Of a DNA stretch of 64,000 nt, positions 1 to 13,752 are shown piece by piece. Source of the DNA: Planctomycetota bacterium (lineage in GTDB: Bacteria; Planctomycetota; MHYJ01; WSZJ01; JACPWG01); assembly GCA_016197205.1 (NCBI GenBank), contig JACPWG010000017.1, positions 1 to 64,000 on the forward strand. The letters are read 5' to 3'. Within the stretch, counting starts at the first letter, position 1. Each line of letters begins with the position of its first letter. The notes under the pieces were generated by a model, which was not told the origin of the DNA, did no database searches, and worked only from the letters and a program-made list of their open reading frames with translations. The position numbers and the translations under genes were made by a program.

Positions 1-112
1 AGTCACTAAGACCACAAAGGCGCATTTCGGCCGAGCCAAACTCGCCCCCCTCACTGACGGTCCTTCGTGGTCTTCGTGCCTTGGTGGCTTGGTGGTTTCG
101 TCGTCCGTTTGG
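1..112. repeat. degenerate inverted-repeat fragment at window edge
   Basis: The first bases contain ACCACAAAGG, and about 50 bases later comes a run reading CCTTCGTGGTCTTCGTGCC. Together they look like two arms of the 'accacgaaggacacgaag' type of intergenic repeat. This resembles the other dispersed repeats in the window. The left boundary lies outside the window, so its extent is unknown. Confidence 0.35.
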
Positions 113-154
113 GTTTCGGGCCTTCGCCCGAGTTGGGATTTTACTGTCTTTTTT

Positions 155-799
155 TTGCGAAATGGCGATCAGGTGGCCTTCGGGACGCACTGGGAATGGC
201 GAGGGTTCGGACGCCTGTCCCCGGCGCTCCGGGCCCGGCTCGGGGCGCTGCCGGCGCTCTTCCCGCCGGCCCCGACGCACGACGAGTACCTCTGGGCGCC
301 CGGCGCCGCGGTCAACGTGAAGCTGCGGTGGGGCGCGCTGAAATTCAAGCGGCTCCTGGCGACCGAGGGCGAGTTCGGGTCGTGGGTGGAGGATCCCGGG
401 GAGTTCCTCCTTTTCCCGCTCGGGGCGGCGACCCTCGCGCAGCTCGGCAAGGACCTGGGCGTGTCGATGCCGGCAGCGCTGCCGCGGCGGGTCGATCGGG
501 AGGCCCTCCTGAACCTGCTCCAGAACGCCGTACCGCCGGTCAGACGAGTCTCCGTGCGAAAGCTCCGCGTACTGCGCGAGTGGGAGGATCGGGGCATGAC
601 GACTCCGGTCACGGTCGACACCGCGGAAATTTCGGAGCCGGAGTCGAGCTTCTCGGTCGGGCTCGAACACGCCGATCGCCGGGCCCTCGCGCGCTGCCTC
701 GCCGCGCTCGGCCTGGCGTCGGAACTTCGGCGCATGAACTACCTCGAGGCGATCGCTCTCTGGGCCGAGGGACTGCGAGTGGCGGACGGGAACGCTTGA
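155..799 (+). CDS. conserved hypothetical protein, possibly CYTH-like
   Basis: This is an open frame of about 214 residues with codon use typical of the window. The open frame extends upstream to an ATG at 89, but that stretch falls in repeat-like DNA, so I favour a TTG at 155. The N-terminus has an aromatic acidic strand (THWEWRGFG). It is followed by DEYLW, a basic strand with NVKLR and LKFKRLL, and later an alternating acidic/basic region (VSVRKLRVLREWEDRG). Alternating Glu/Arg/Lys strands of this kind are seen in triphosphate-binding CYTH tunnel enzymes, but I cannot identify the full signature. The protein ends with helices and has no signal peptide or membrane segment. The function is unknown and the CYTH idea is weak. 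It is convergent with the next gene on the minus strand. Confidence 0.6.
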   Translation: MRNGDQVAFGTHWEWRGFGRLSPALRARLGALPALFPPAPTHDEYLWAPGAAVNVKLRWGALKFKRLLATEGEFGSWVEDPGEFLLFPLGAATLAQLGKDLGVSMPAALPRRVDREALLNLLQNAVPPVRRVSVRKLRVLREWEDRGMTTPVTVDTAEISEPESSFSVGLEHADRRALARCLAALGLASELRRMNYLEAIALWAEGLRVADGNA

Positions 800-887
800 G
801 TCCGTCCCCGCGGCGCCTGGGGCGCGGGCGCGTAGCCCTCCTGCCGCGTCGCGCGGAAGCAGCGCCCGCCTCCGGCAGGCGGCTTCG

Positions 888-3380
888 CTATTCCCCGCGA
901 AGTTCGCCCCCCTCGGCGGAGAAGTCGAGGTCCTTCCCCTGCAGCCGCAGCCGCACGACCGAGCCGCCGGCGCCCGCGAGCCGCACGATCGCGCCTACGC
1001 CGTACAGCTCGTAGCGCTCGTTCCGCGCCATCGACAGCAGCTCCGCGTTCACCTCCTCCTCCGGCCGGCCCGCGCGCCGCAGGTCCCGGATCCGACGCAT
1101 CCCCTCGACGAAGCGGCCCGCCCGCTCCATCTCCTCGAGCTCGCGCCGCAGCCAGGGATCCTCGTTCCGGTCACGCATCCCCATCTCCGCCCAACGCCGG
1201 TCCCGCTCGACGGCCTCGCGCCCCTCGGGCGTCCCCCACCTCGGACGGTCCTCTTCCGCCGCCCGGTACACTTCCGCATACGCCGACCAGACGTCCGCAT
1301 CCGGACTCGCCAGCGCGCGCCGCACGCCCGCCTCCCCGAACTCCACCTCCCACTCGATTTTCGAATCGCCGTACGCGCTCCGCAGAAAACCGCGGCGCGG
1401 CCGGTTCGCCCGGATCCGATCCATCTCCGCACGCGGCGCCGCGTCCCCCAACAGGTGCTCCACGAGCCGGAAGACCCGATTCACCTCGGAGCGTCGGGTG
1501 TAGGTGTTGGTCTCGGCCGAACGGTACGTCAACGTCATCGACGACCCCGGCTCTCCCGCGCCGCCCGACCAGTGCGTATCCACTTTTTCCAGAAAGGCGA
1601 GCCCCTCGTTGCCGAAGATGTCCCGTCCGCGCCGTTCGAAGCGCGCGGTCCGCGTCTCCAGGACCACGCCGTCGTGCGTCGCGAGCAGCTCCTTCAAGTC
1701 GGTCACGGTGGTCGAGGCGTTCGCGCGCAGGAGCGACAGCTTCAGCGAGGCGTAGTTCGAGGTCTGCGCGAGGTCCAGCGTTCGCAGCTTCTCGCGCACC
1801 ACGCCGCGCGGCAGCTCCCCGGTCCGGGCCGCGTCCGCCGCCGCCCCGGGCGCGCCGTTCGCCGCGAGGGCGACGTCGGCGATTTCCTGCGCCCCCCGCA
1901 GATCCCCGCGCACCGCGTTCTCGTAGGCCGCGCGCGCGTCCGCCTCCCTCAGGTCGAACACGTAGACCAACTCAAACTGCCGCTCCTGCAGAATCGAGCC
2001 GCCGATCCGGAAGTCGACCTTCAGCAGGTCCTCGATCCGGCCCGCGACCTCGTTCGTCAATTTGCGCGTGAGCTTCTTGTAGATCGTGACGTCCAGCGTC
2101 CCGGGCAGGAAATCCGGCGCCGGCGGGAAGAGGTCGCGATTCACGAACGCCCCGACGAGGACGTGCACGCCCGCGTCCGCCTGCCGCGCCCGGACGTTCG
2201 TCACGCCGAGCCGGACGTGCGCGGCGTCCAGGCGCTGGACTTCGAACTTGAAATTCCCGCGCAGCGAAACGGTCGCGTGCTCGCCGGCCGACGCTTCGAC
2301 GCGGACGATCCCCGCGATCCCGCCCAGCCCCTGGCCGACCCCGAGGCTCTCCGAAAGCGTGACGTGCGAATTCCCCTCCAGCACGTACGCCTCCCCCGGC
2401 ACCAGCTCGTCCGCGCGCGCGGCCGAGAGCGGCAGCTCGAAGGCCTCGGCGGCGCTGTCCAGGATTCCCGATGCGCGGTCCTTTGGAAAGGGCGCGGTGA
2501 CGGAGTAGCGGAGCTGGCTCCCCGCCGAGAACCCCGTGGAGATCGTGAGGCCGGCGCTCAGCGGGATCGGGACGCCGAAGCTCACGCGCGGCCCGCCTGA
2601 AACGTTCAGGATCGCCCACACCGGGTCGCCGCGGCCGGCCGCGCGGAAAGCCTCGCTCCCCGCGCGATGGACCGGGGACAGCTCCTCGGGCTTGAGCAGG
2701 CGCCCGCCCGCCCCCGCGCCGAAGTTCAAGTAGTCGAGGACGTGGAAGCTCTTGCTGACGTCTTCAGGTTTGTACGCGAGCCTCTCCAGCTCGCGTCGCG
2801 CCACGCGCAGCAGAGTGCCGGAGAGGTCGCGCAGGGCGCGCCGCCGCAACGTCTCCGTTCCCAGCTCGACGACCGCCGCGCCGTCCAGCAGGTCGAGCAC
2901 GCGTCGGCCCGTGCCCTTGTCGCCGTTCGCTTCCGCGCGATAGTCGACGTAGGTGCGCCCGCGCGCGCCGCCGCCTGCCGCGCCGGCAGCCGCGGCCCCC
3001 GCGCCGGTCGCGCCGGCCCGCCCGACCAAGTCGATGCGGTCCAGCGCGCCGGATCGCGCCGCCGGCCAGTCCACCCGCAACCCGCCCCCTTCGACCGCAG
3101 TCCCGCGGCCGGACACGCGGTTCACGCTTCCGTCATCGAACCGGACTTCGCCGGTCACTTCCGTCCCGCCCGAGCCCGGGGTGAAGCGCAATTGACCGCG
3201 ATAAGGGCCGAGCGCGCCCTTTCCCTCCACCTCATACACGCCGTCGAGCACGGGCGCCGGCTCCGCGCGGCACTCGCGCGCGGCAAGCCCCGCTCCCAGA
3301 ACGAATGCCAAGCAGGCAAGCGTCCGCAACCCGCCGCCGGGGTGAAGCGGCCGGGCCCGGTGATCGCGACACGCTTGCAT
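888..3380 (-). CDS. secreted hypothetical protein, 830 aa
   Basis: Function not recognised. The ATG at 3380 is chosen over the ATG at 3386 because AGGAGG then sits six bases upstream. A hydrophobic stretch (about residues 20-35) followed by a small-residue segment ending in EPAP looks like a signal peptide, so the protein is probably exported. Residues 40-100 are glycine-rich and beta-like (GVYEVEGKG, GQLRF, GEVRFDDG). A low-complexity Gly/Ala stretch lies near residue 125. The C-terminal 150 residues are charged and helical, with many Arg-Glu pairs. No catalytic motif is evident. It begins 12 bases after the stop of the band-7 gene, so the two are probably co-transcribed, and a membrane-associated role together with the band-7 protein is an inference. 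Confidence 0.75.
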   Translation of the reverse strand: MQACRDHRARPLHPGGGLRTLACLAFVLGAGLAARECRAEPAPVLDGVYEVEGKGALGPYRGQLRFTPGSGGTEVTGEVRFDDGSVNRVSGRGTAVEGGGLRVDWPAARSGALDRIDLVGRAGATGAGAAAAGAAGGGARGRTYVDYRAEANGDKGTGRRVLDLLDGAAVVELGTETLRRRALRDLSGTLLRVARRELERLAYKPEDVSKSFHVLDYLNFGAGAGGRLLKPEELSPVHRAGSEAFRAAGRGDPVWAILNVSGGPRVSFGVPIPLSAGLTISTGFSAGSQLRYSVTAPFPKDRASGILDSAAEAFELPLSAARADELVPGEAYVLEGNSHVTLSESLGVGQGLGGIAGIVRVEASAGEHATVSLRGNFKFEVQRLDAAHVRLGVTNVRARQADAGVHVLVGAFVNRDLFPPAPDFLPGTLDVTIYKKLTRKLTNEVAGRIEDLLKVDFRIGGSILQERQFELVYVFDLREADARAAYENAVRGDLRGAQEIADVALAANGAPGAAADAARTGELPRGVVREKLRTLDLAQTSNYASLKLSLLRANASTTVTDLKELLATHDGVVLETRTARFERRGRDIFGNEGLAFLEKVDTHWSGGAGEPGSSMTLTYRSAETNTYTRRSEVNRVFRLVEHLLGDAAPRAEMDRIRANRPRRGFLRSAYGDSKIEWEVEFGEAGVRRALASPDADVWSAYAEVYRAAEEDRPRWGTPEGREAVERDRRWAEMGMRDRNEDPWLRRELEEMERAGRFVEGMRRIRDLRRAGRPEEEVNAELLSMARNERYELYGVGAIVRLAGAGGSVVRLRLQGKDLDFSAEGGELRGE

Positions 3381-3392
3381 GGGCATCCTCCT

Positions 3393-4271
3393 TTAGCTGG
3401 ACGCTGTCTCCGGGGCTGCCGCGACCGCGGCCACTTCAGGCGCAGGCTTGGCGTACTTTCTGGCCAGCTCCAGCACGTCGATCGGGATCGCCAGGATCAC
3501 CGTGTTCGACGGTGTGGGTCCGAGACCGTCGATGGTCTGCAGCGTCCGGAGCTGCATGGCCCCCGGGCTCTCGGCCATGGTCTTCGCGGCATGCGCAAGG
3601 TTGACCGCGGCGAGCTTGTCCCCTTCCGCCTTGGTGATCGTCGCGCGCTTTTCCCGTTCGGCGGACGCCTGGCGGCTCATCATCTTCTTCAGGTCCTCGG
3701 GCATGTCGATGTCCTGCAGCTTGATGTTCGTCACGCGCACGCCCCAGCCGCTCGCAGCCTTCTCCACGATCTTCTCGATCTCTTCGCTGATCCGCGCCCG
3801 CTCGGACAGGAGTTGGTCGAGCGACATTCCGCCGACCACGTCCCGGAGCGCCGTCTGCGCGTACTGGCCGATCGCGTAGCCGAAGTTCTGCACCTTCGTG
3901 ATCGCGACCTCGGGATTCTCCACGTGGAAATACAGCACGCCGTTGATCTCGACGGGCACGTTGTCCTGCGTGATCACCTGCTGCTTCGGGATGTCCGCGG
4001 TGATGGTGCGCGTGTCGACCGCGATCACCTCGTCCACGACCGGGATCACGAAGAAGAGGCCCGGCCCTTTCAGGCCGTTGAAATTTCCGAGCCGCAGGAT
4101 GAGGCAACGCTCCCACTGGCGCGCGATCCGGACCATGGTGCAGGAGACGAGGGCCAGCACGAAGGCGCCGAACTCGCAGAGGACGCCGACCGCCTCGTGC
4201 ACCGTGAAGCCCGCGAGGGCCATGACGCCGAAGAGGATCCAGAAGACGAAGAAGAAAACGACGTTGATCAT
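3393..4271 (-). CDS. stomatin/slipin-like SPFH (band 7) membrane protein
   Basis: Proteins of this family are anchored by an N-terminal hydrophobic hairpin, oligomerise on membranes and often partner with proteases or organise membrane domains. Here residues 1-50 are strongly hydrophobic (two segments, VVFFFVFWILFGVMAL and GVLCEFGAFVLALVSC). The SPFH domain then starts near WERCLILRLG and runs through the typical GPGLFFVIPVVD, VDTRT and ITQDNVPVEINGVLYF. The later part has QTALRDVVGGMSLDQLLSER and a coiled basic region, QASAEREKRA, typical of slipins. The length of 292 residues is normal. The open frame reaches a GTG at 4283, but the ATG at 4271 has GGGAGG upstream. The short C-terminal tail is Ala/Pro rich. 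It is the first gene of a two-gene unit. Confidence 0.93.
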   Translation of the reverse strand: MINVVFFFVFWILFGVMALAGFTVHEAVGVLCEFGAFVLALVSCTMVRIARQWERCLILRLGNFNGLKGPGLFFVIPVVDEVIAVDTRTITADIPKQQVITQDNVPVEINGVLYFHVENPEVAITKVQNFGYAIGQYAQTALRDVVGGMSLDQLLSERARISEEIEKIVEKAASGWGVRVTNIKLQDIDMPEDLKKMMSRQASAEREKRATITKAEGDKLAAVNLAHAAKTMAESPGAMQLRTLQTIDGLGPTPSNTVILAIPIDVLELARKYAKPAPEVAAVAAAPETASS

Positions 4272-4513
4272 GGGGCCTCCCACCTCGCTCCGGGGTTGAT
4301 TTGTAGGACCTGTGCCGCTACTCTATCGACCGCGTCCGGCGCGTTCAAGCAGAAACGAAAGAATTCGGGAACCCCCGAACGCCGGTCCCATCCAAACGCG
4401 CCGGTTTCGCCCGCACAGATTTCGAATTCCCAGCGCACGAGCACCCCACAGCGACTCATCCTTCCACCCATCCACCCAATCCGGTTCATCACGCCAGGAG
4501 GAGGCCACCCCGA

Positions 4514-8707
<4,194 letters not shown>

Positions 8708-8734
8708 CGACTGACCCGGGAGGGCAGCAGCGCC

Positions 8735-8765
8735 GGAGGGCAGGAGGAAAGGCCTCCTGCCCTCC
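8735..8765 (+). terminator. strong hairpin after the first A2M gene
   Basis: A perfect 13-base-pair inverted repeat (GGAGGGCAGGAGG and its complement, loop AAAGG) lies 27 bases after the stop of the first alpha-2-macroglobulin gene. There is no T-run, so it may be a transcript-stabilising or Rho-assisted end rather than a classical intrinsic terminator. Confidence 0.55.
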
Positions 8766-8855
8766 GCAGGCTTGCTCAGAGGTGGTCACCCTGAGGCCAG
8801 GACGGAACGGTTCATGAACGGGGCGGGGTGAAGTGGGCATCGGTGCTGAGGCGCA

Positions 8856-9238
8856 TTTCAAAATTCAAATTGCAAAATTTCAAATGTCAAATTCCAGCGC
8901 AGCCGATGGCCGCAACCAAACTACGACGGAACCACAGATTTCACAGATTACACAGATTACGACGATTCTAATCTGTGCAATCTGTGGTTTCGTCAATCCT
9001 GATCGCGCGAGAATCTTGACGAGTTTTCCAGAAGTTGCCCAGTAGGGATCCAGAGCCTTCACGACCACGCGGCCGCCCGGCCTCCGCCCGCGCCCGTCCG
9101 GTTCGCACCGCCAAATCCGAACCGCGACCGTGAGGGAGCGGTCTCGGCGCTTCCACTCGTTCCCCCGGATTCGACCTCGCCCATCTCCTTCGCACCGCCA
9201 AATTTGAAATTTGACCTTTTGCAATTTGAATTTTGAGA
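8856..9238. mobile_element. non-coding element with inverted termini between the A2M genes
   Basis: The 618-base gap between the two alpha-2-macroglobulin genes holds no gene. An AT-rich arm at about 8856-8895 (TTCAAAATTCAAATTGCAAA) recurs as its reverse complement at about 9200-9238, so about 380 bases are bounded by near-matching inverted ends of about 38 bases. Inside are a CACAGATT-type palindrome (about 8930-8995) and one copy of the GACCG...CGGTC hairpin repeat. It has no transposase, so it looks like a miniature, non-autonomous element or a composite of such elements. The AT-rich arm is also found near 26.3 kb and 62.1 kb. Confidence 0.6.
9126..9143 (+). repeat. REP-like hairpin repeat, copy 1
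   Basis: This is the 18-base core GACCGTGAGGGAGCGGTC, a five-base-pair stem (GACCG/CGGTC) with an eight-base loop. It is preceded by CCGAACCGC as in other copies. It lies inside the inverted-repeat-bounded spacer between the two alpha-2-macroglobulin genes. Confidence 0.8.
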
Positions 9239-9325
9239 TCGTCGTCCTCCCTTGTTCCGCCTCACCCACTCCGCCGAGGCGATTCTCGACCCATCCGCCT
9301 CCCCATCCCCCAGGAGGTTTCTCAC

Positions 9326-12300
9326 ATGTCCTTCCCCTCTCGCGCTCCTGCTTCATCCTCGCGCCGTTGGTCGTTCCTTTTGCTCCTTGCCCTGGCTGCC
9401 ATCGCCCTGCCGGTCCCGCGCCGTCCCGCCCTCGCCGGCGACGGCGACCTCCCGAAGGACCTCGGCGGCGCCGACCGCGCCCTCCTCCACCTCTCCACCG
9501 ACAAGCCGATGTATCGGCCCGGCGAGACGCTCTACGCGCGCGGCGTCCTGCTCGACGCGTTCACCAACGCGCCCGCCGGCGAAGGGACCTACTGTCTCCT
9601 GCAAGTGAAGTCCCCCAAAGGCGACGTCGTCGCCACCGGCAATCTCCCCGTGCAGCAGGGCGCAGCGGCCTTTTCCTGGCCGATTCCGCGCGAGCTCTCC
9701 GGCGGCGAGTACACGCTCGCCGCGACTCTCCCGTGGAACGGCTACCCGCCCGCCGAGATGAAATTCGATGTGCGCGCGTATCGCGTCCCGCGGCTGCGCA
9801 CGGACCTTCAATTCCTGCGGAAGGGCTATGGACCCGGAGACGAGGTCGTCGCGACACTCACGGCCAAGCGCGCCGAAGGCGGCCTCCCGGCCGGGGCCGT
9901 GGTCACCGCGGTCGCCCGGGTCGACGGGGCGGAGGTCTTCCGCGGCGCGACCACGCTTGACGCGCTCGGCGGCTGCACGGTCTCGTTCAAGCTGCCCGCG
10001 TCCATCGAAAACGGCGACGGCTCGCTCGCGCTCGTCATCCAGGACGGCGGCGTGACCGAGACGGCCGCGAAGACCCTCCCCATCCTGCTCAACAAGGTCG
10101 CAATCGAATTCTTCCCCGAGGGCGGCGACCTCGTGGCCGGCCTCCCCAATCGCGTCTACCTCGAAGCACGCGATACGCGCAAGCTCCCGGCGGACGTCTC
10201 GGGCCGCGTCGTCGACGCCGCGGGCAAGACCGTCGCAGCCTTCGCCACCGCGCATGAAGGTCGCGGGGCGTGGACTTTCACCCCGGCCGCGGGCACACGC
10301 TACGCCGTCGTTCTCGACAAGCCGGCCGGAAACGCCCAGCGCTTCGAACTGCCGCAAGCGCAGGCCGCGGGGTTCGTGCTCGCGTCGGGCACGGACGTCG
10401 TCTCCGCCGGGGAACCGGTCGCGCTGCGCGTCGGTTCGACGGCCGCCGCGAAGGCACGCGTGGCGCTCTTCCAGCGCGAACGCGAAGTCGCTTCGTTCCC
10501 GGTCGAAATTGCGTCCCCGGGCCAAGTCGTCGACGTGAAGCTCACGCCCCCCGCATCGGCCGCCGGCGTGCTGCGCGCGACCCTCTTCGACGAAGCTGGA
10601 AATCCGCGGGCCGAGCGACTTCTCTTCCGGCAGCCGGAGCGTCGGACGCGCGTCGCGTTGCGCGCCACGCCGGCTCGGTCGATTCCCGGCGGCAAGGTGA
10701 CCGTCGAGGTCGAGACGACGGACGAAAAGGGGAAGCCCATCCCGGCGGTCATCGGTGTCGCGGTCACGGACCAAGCGGTCATGGATTCCGTGGACAAGCG
10801 CGACCGCGCGCCGCGACTCCCGGTGCAGGTCCTCCTCGGGTCGGACTGTCGCGAGCTGGCGGACGCCGAAGTGTACTTCTCCGACGCACCCGAGGCGCCG
10901 CACGACGTGGACCTGCTGCTTGGAACGCAAGGCTGGCGCCGATTCGCCTTCCGCGACCCCGAGGCTTTCGTGAAGACGCACGCGGACGCCGCGCGCCGCG
11001 CGCTGGCCCTGCGCATCCCGCCGCCGCCCATGCCGGCGGGCGTGGCCGGTGGCGGCGCCGCGATGGGCGGGGAGGACTTCGGCATGGAGGGCCTTCGGGT
11101 CGAGAACGCCGCGGTCCCGGCGGCGGGCGCCCCGCCCGAGGGGGCCGCGTTCGCGGGGATGCCGCCCGTCCCAGAGCCGGGGCCGGCGGCGGCGCACGAA
11201 CCGCTCGGGGCGCCGGCTGAAGCCCCGGCCGAGGAGAAGCCGGGCGCCGACGCGCCCAAGGACGAAAAAAAGAGGAGGATGGACGCGGCGGACGGCCTGG
11301 CGGCGAACGAGGAGATCGGTTTCGCCGCGGCCGAGGTCGCCCCGATGCCCTGGGTGCGCGAATACGCCCACGCCGCCCGACCCGGGCGCGCGCCCGGCCA
11401 GCGCTCCGACTTCGCTGAGACCGTGTACTGGAACGCCGGTCTCGCCACGGATGCGGCCGGGAAGGCCAGCTTCAGCTTCGACCTCTCCGACTCGATCTCG
11501 ACGTTCCAGGTGCGCGCGGACGCGGTGAGCGCGGGCGGCGGACTCGGCGAGGCGTCGCTCGGCGTCGAGTCGCGGAAGCCCTTCTACCTGGAGCCCAAGC
11601 TTCCGCTCGAAGTGACCGCCGGCGACCTGATCGAGGTTCCGATCGCGCTTGCCAACGGCACCCCGGAAGCGTTCGTTGCGGCGCTCAAGACCGAAATCGG
11701 CGAGGGCATCGTTCGGGAAGGCGCCGAACCGACCCTGGCCCTCAAGCCCGACTCCTCCGGGCGCCTCTACCTCACGCTTGTCGCCGGCAAGCACAACGGC
11801 GACGTCGCAGTCCGGCTCGTGGGCACGGCCGGGGCCTTCAGCGACGAGGTCATGCGCCCGTTGCCGGTCGTCCCTTTCGGTTTCCCGATCGCGGAGACCT
11901 TCGGCGGGCGGCTCTCGGGCCTCGCGCCGGCGGCGCACGCGCTGACGATCCCGCCTGGAATCGAGCCGACCAGCATGACCGCGCACGCGGTCGTCTACCC
12001 GAGCCCGATGGCGAGCCTCACCGAAGCGCTGAAGGGCCTCTTGCAGGAACCGTGCGGCTGCTTCGAGCAGACAAGCTCCACCTGCTACCCGAACATCATG
12101 GTCATGCGCTATTTCAAGTCCCACCACGTCGACGACCCGGCCCTTCTCTCGCGCGCCTCAACCCTCCTCGACGCCGGCTACAAGCGGCTCGTCGGCTTCG
12201 AGTGCAAGGAGAAAGGCTACGAGTGGTTCGGCGGCGATCCCGGCCACGAGGCCCTTTCCGCATACGGCGTGCTGGAGTTCACCGACATGGCAGAGGTCTA

Positions 12301-13468
12301 CCCCGTCGATCGCACGATGCTCGAGCGCACGCGGCAGTGGCTCTTGGCGCGCCGCGACGGGAAGGGCGGCTTCACGAGAAATCCGCGCGCCCTCGACAGC
12401 TTCGGCGGCGCGCCGGAGGACGTCACGAGCGCGTACATTGTTTGGTCGCTGCTCCAGGCCGGCGAGAAGGGGCTGGACGCGGAGATCGCGGCTGTGAAGC
12501 AACACGCGACCGAGACCGGCGACACTTACTACTTGGGACTCGCCGCGAACATCCTTCTGGAGTCGAAGTCCGACGGCGCGGCGTCGGTGATTGCGAAGCT
12601 GGCCGCGAAGCAGGAGAAGGACGGCTGCGTGCGCGGGGCCGCGACGAGCATCACGGGCTCGGGCGGCGAGTGCCTGGAGATCGAGACCACGGCGCTGGCG
12701 ATGCTCGCGTGGCTGCGGTCCCCGGAGCAGGCGTCGAATCTCGAAGCGGCGGCGAAGTGGATGTTCGAGCGCTGCCAGGGCGGTCGCTTCGGCTCGACGC
12801 AGAGCACGATCATGGCCCTGCGCGCGGTCCTCGGCTACGACGCGGCGCGCGCCCGACCCAAGGCCGCGGGCGCCGTGCGGCTCTTCGTCGACGGGCAGGA
12901 GGTGGGGAAGGTCGCCTTCAGCCCGGAGTCGACCGGCCCGCTGGAGCTGCCGGATTTCGCGTCGAAGCTGACCTCAGGCGAGCACCGGATCGAGATGAAG
13001 ATGGACTGCGGAGCGGAGATGCCGTACGCACTGGACATTCGTTACAGCGCCTCGAAGCCCGCGAATTCGCCGGCTTGCAAGGTGCGGCTGACCACGGCCC
13101 TTTCCGGGAAGGAAGTGAAGGAGGGGGAGACCGTGGACCTGGCCGTGGAGTTCTCGAGCCTCTCGAAGGCCGGCCTGCCGATGGCCGTCGCGATCATCGG
13201 CCTGCCAGGCGGCCTGGAGTCGCGTCCGGACCAGCTCAAGGAGTTGGTGAAGTCAGGCGTGGTGGACTTCTACGAGACCCGCGGCCGCGAGGTGATCCTG
13301 TACAAGCGCTGCCTTCGCCCGGAGGAGCGTGTGAAGGTCACGCTCTCCCTGGTCGCCGCGGTCCCCGGCCGCTACACGGGTCCAGCCTCTCGCGCGTACC
13401 TCTACTACACGGACGGGGACAAGCAGTGGACGGACGGCCTCGCGGTGACGGTGCTGCGGCGGGACTGA
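9326..13468 (+). CDS. alpha-2-macroglobulin family protein (paralogue 2)
   Basis: This is a 1,380-residue paralogue of the gene upstream, with the same domain order and long identical blocks, especially in the thioester and C-terminal domains. The open frame starts at 9233, but the ATG at 9326 has AGGAGG at a proper distance and begins a signal peptide (Arg-rich start, then a Leu/Ala segment WSFLLLLALAAIALPV). The first MG domain starts at YRPGE. The thioester GCFEQ has its Cys at residue 912. The Pro/Ala/Glu-rich linker at about residues 568-671 differs clearly from that of paralogue 1 in sequence and length. This is expected if the linker holds the protease bait and the two proteins trap different proteases. 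A tandem duplication is the simplest origin. It is probably transcribed separately, given the repeat-filled 618-base gap. Confidence 0.95.
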   Translation: MSFPSRAPASSSRRWSFLLLLALAAIALPVPRRPALAGDGDLPKDLGGADRALLHLSTDKPMYRPGETLYARGVLLDAFTNAPAGEGTYCLLQVKSPKGDVVATGNLPVQQGAAAFSWPIPRELSGGEYTLAATLPWNGYPPAEMKFDVRAYRVPRLRTDLQFLRKGYGPGDEVVATLTAKRAEGGLPAGAVVTAVARVDGAEVFRGATTLDALGGCTVSFKLPASIENGDGSLALVIQDGGVTETAAKTLPILLNKVAIEFFPEGGDLVAGLPNRVYLEARDTRKLPADVSGRVVDAAGKTVAAFATAHEGRGAWTFTPAAGTRYAVVLDKPAGNAQRFELPQAQAAGFVLASGTDVVSAGEPVALRVGSTAAAKARVALFQREREVASFPVEIASPGQVVDVKLTPPASAAGVLRATLFDEAGNPRAERLLFRQPERRTRVALRATPARSIPGGKVTVEVETTDEKGKPIPAVIGVAVTDQAVMDSVDKRDRAPRLPVQVLLGSDCRELADAEVYFSDAPEAPHDVDLLLGTQGWRRFAFRDPEAFVKTHADAARRALALRIPPPPMPAGVAGGGAAMGGEDFGMEGLRVENAAVPAAGAPPEGAAFAGMPPVPEPGPAAAHEPLGAPAEAPAEEKPGADAPKDEKKRRMDAADGLAANEEIGFAAAEVAPMPWVREYAHAARPGRAPGQRSDFAETVYWNAGLATDAAGKASFSFDLSDSISTFQVRADAVSAGGGLGEASLGVESRKPFYLEPKLPLEVTAGDLIEVPIALANGTPEAFVAALKTEIGEGIVREGAEPTLALKPDSSGRLYLTLVAGKHNGDVAVRLVGTAGAFSDEVMRPLPVVPFGFPIAETFGGRLSGLAPAAHALTIPPGIEPTSMTAHAVVYPSPMASLTEALKGLLQEPCGCFEQTSSTCYPNIMVMRYFKSHHVDDPALLSRASTLLDAGYKRLVGFECKEKGYEWFGGDPGHEALSAYGVLEFTDMAEVYPVDRTMLERTRQWLLARRDGKGGFTRNPRALDSFGGAPEDVTSAYIVWSLLQAGEKGLDAEIAAVKQHATETGDTYYLGLAANILLESKSDGAASVIAKLAAKQEKDGCVRGAATSITGSGGECLEIETTALAMLAWLRSPEQASNLEAAAKWMFERCQGGRFGSTQSTIMALRAVLGYDAARARPKAAGAVRLFVDGQEVGKVAFSPESTGPLELPDFASKLTSGEHRIEMKMDCGAEMPYALDIRYSASKPANSPACKVRLTTALSGKEVKEGETVDLAVEFSSLSKAGLPMAVAIIGLPGGLESRPDQLKELVKSGVVDFYETRGREVILYKRCLRPEERVKVTLSLVAAVPGRYTGPASRAYLYYTDGDKQWTDGLAVTVLRRD

Positions 13469-13520
13469 GGATGGCAGCACCCCCCCCCCTCCCTTGACGA
13501 GAAGAGAGGTACCGAACCGC

Positions 13521-13538
13521 GACCGTGAGGGAGCGGTC
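13521..13538 (+). repeat. REP-like hairpin repeat, copy 2
   Basis: A copy of the GACCGTGAGGGAGCGGTC core lies about 50 bases after the stop of the second alpha-2-macroglobulin gene. It is again preceded by CCGAACCGC and followed within 30 bases by TTCCCCCTGGGGTTCGA, a second short palindrome seen near other copies. Confidence 0.8.
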
Positions 13539-13752
13539 TGAGCGTGTCCTTGTTCCCCCTGGGGTTCGATCTCGCCTTCCCGCGCAGCACCGTCCGGAGG
13601 TCAATGCGCAGGATTTCCACAAAACGAGACCTCGAGCCTTGCTCGCTTCTGAGCGTGTCCCCCTCGCCAAAAGGCTGGCCGCCTGAAGCGCGGAAATGGG
13701 TAGAGGAATTCCCACCTCCTCCATGGCGGACCACCCGCCGGAAAGGAGGAGG

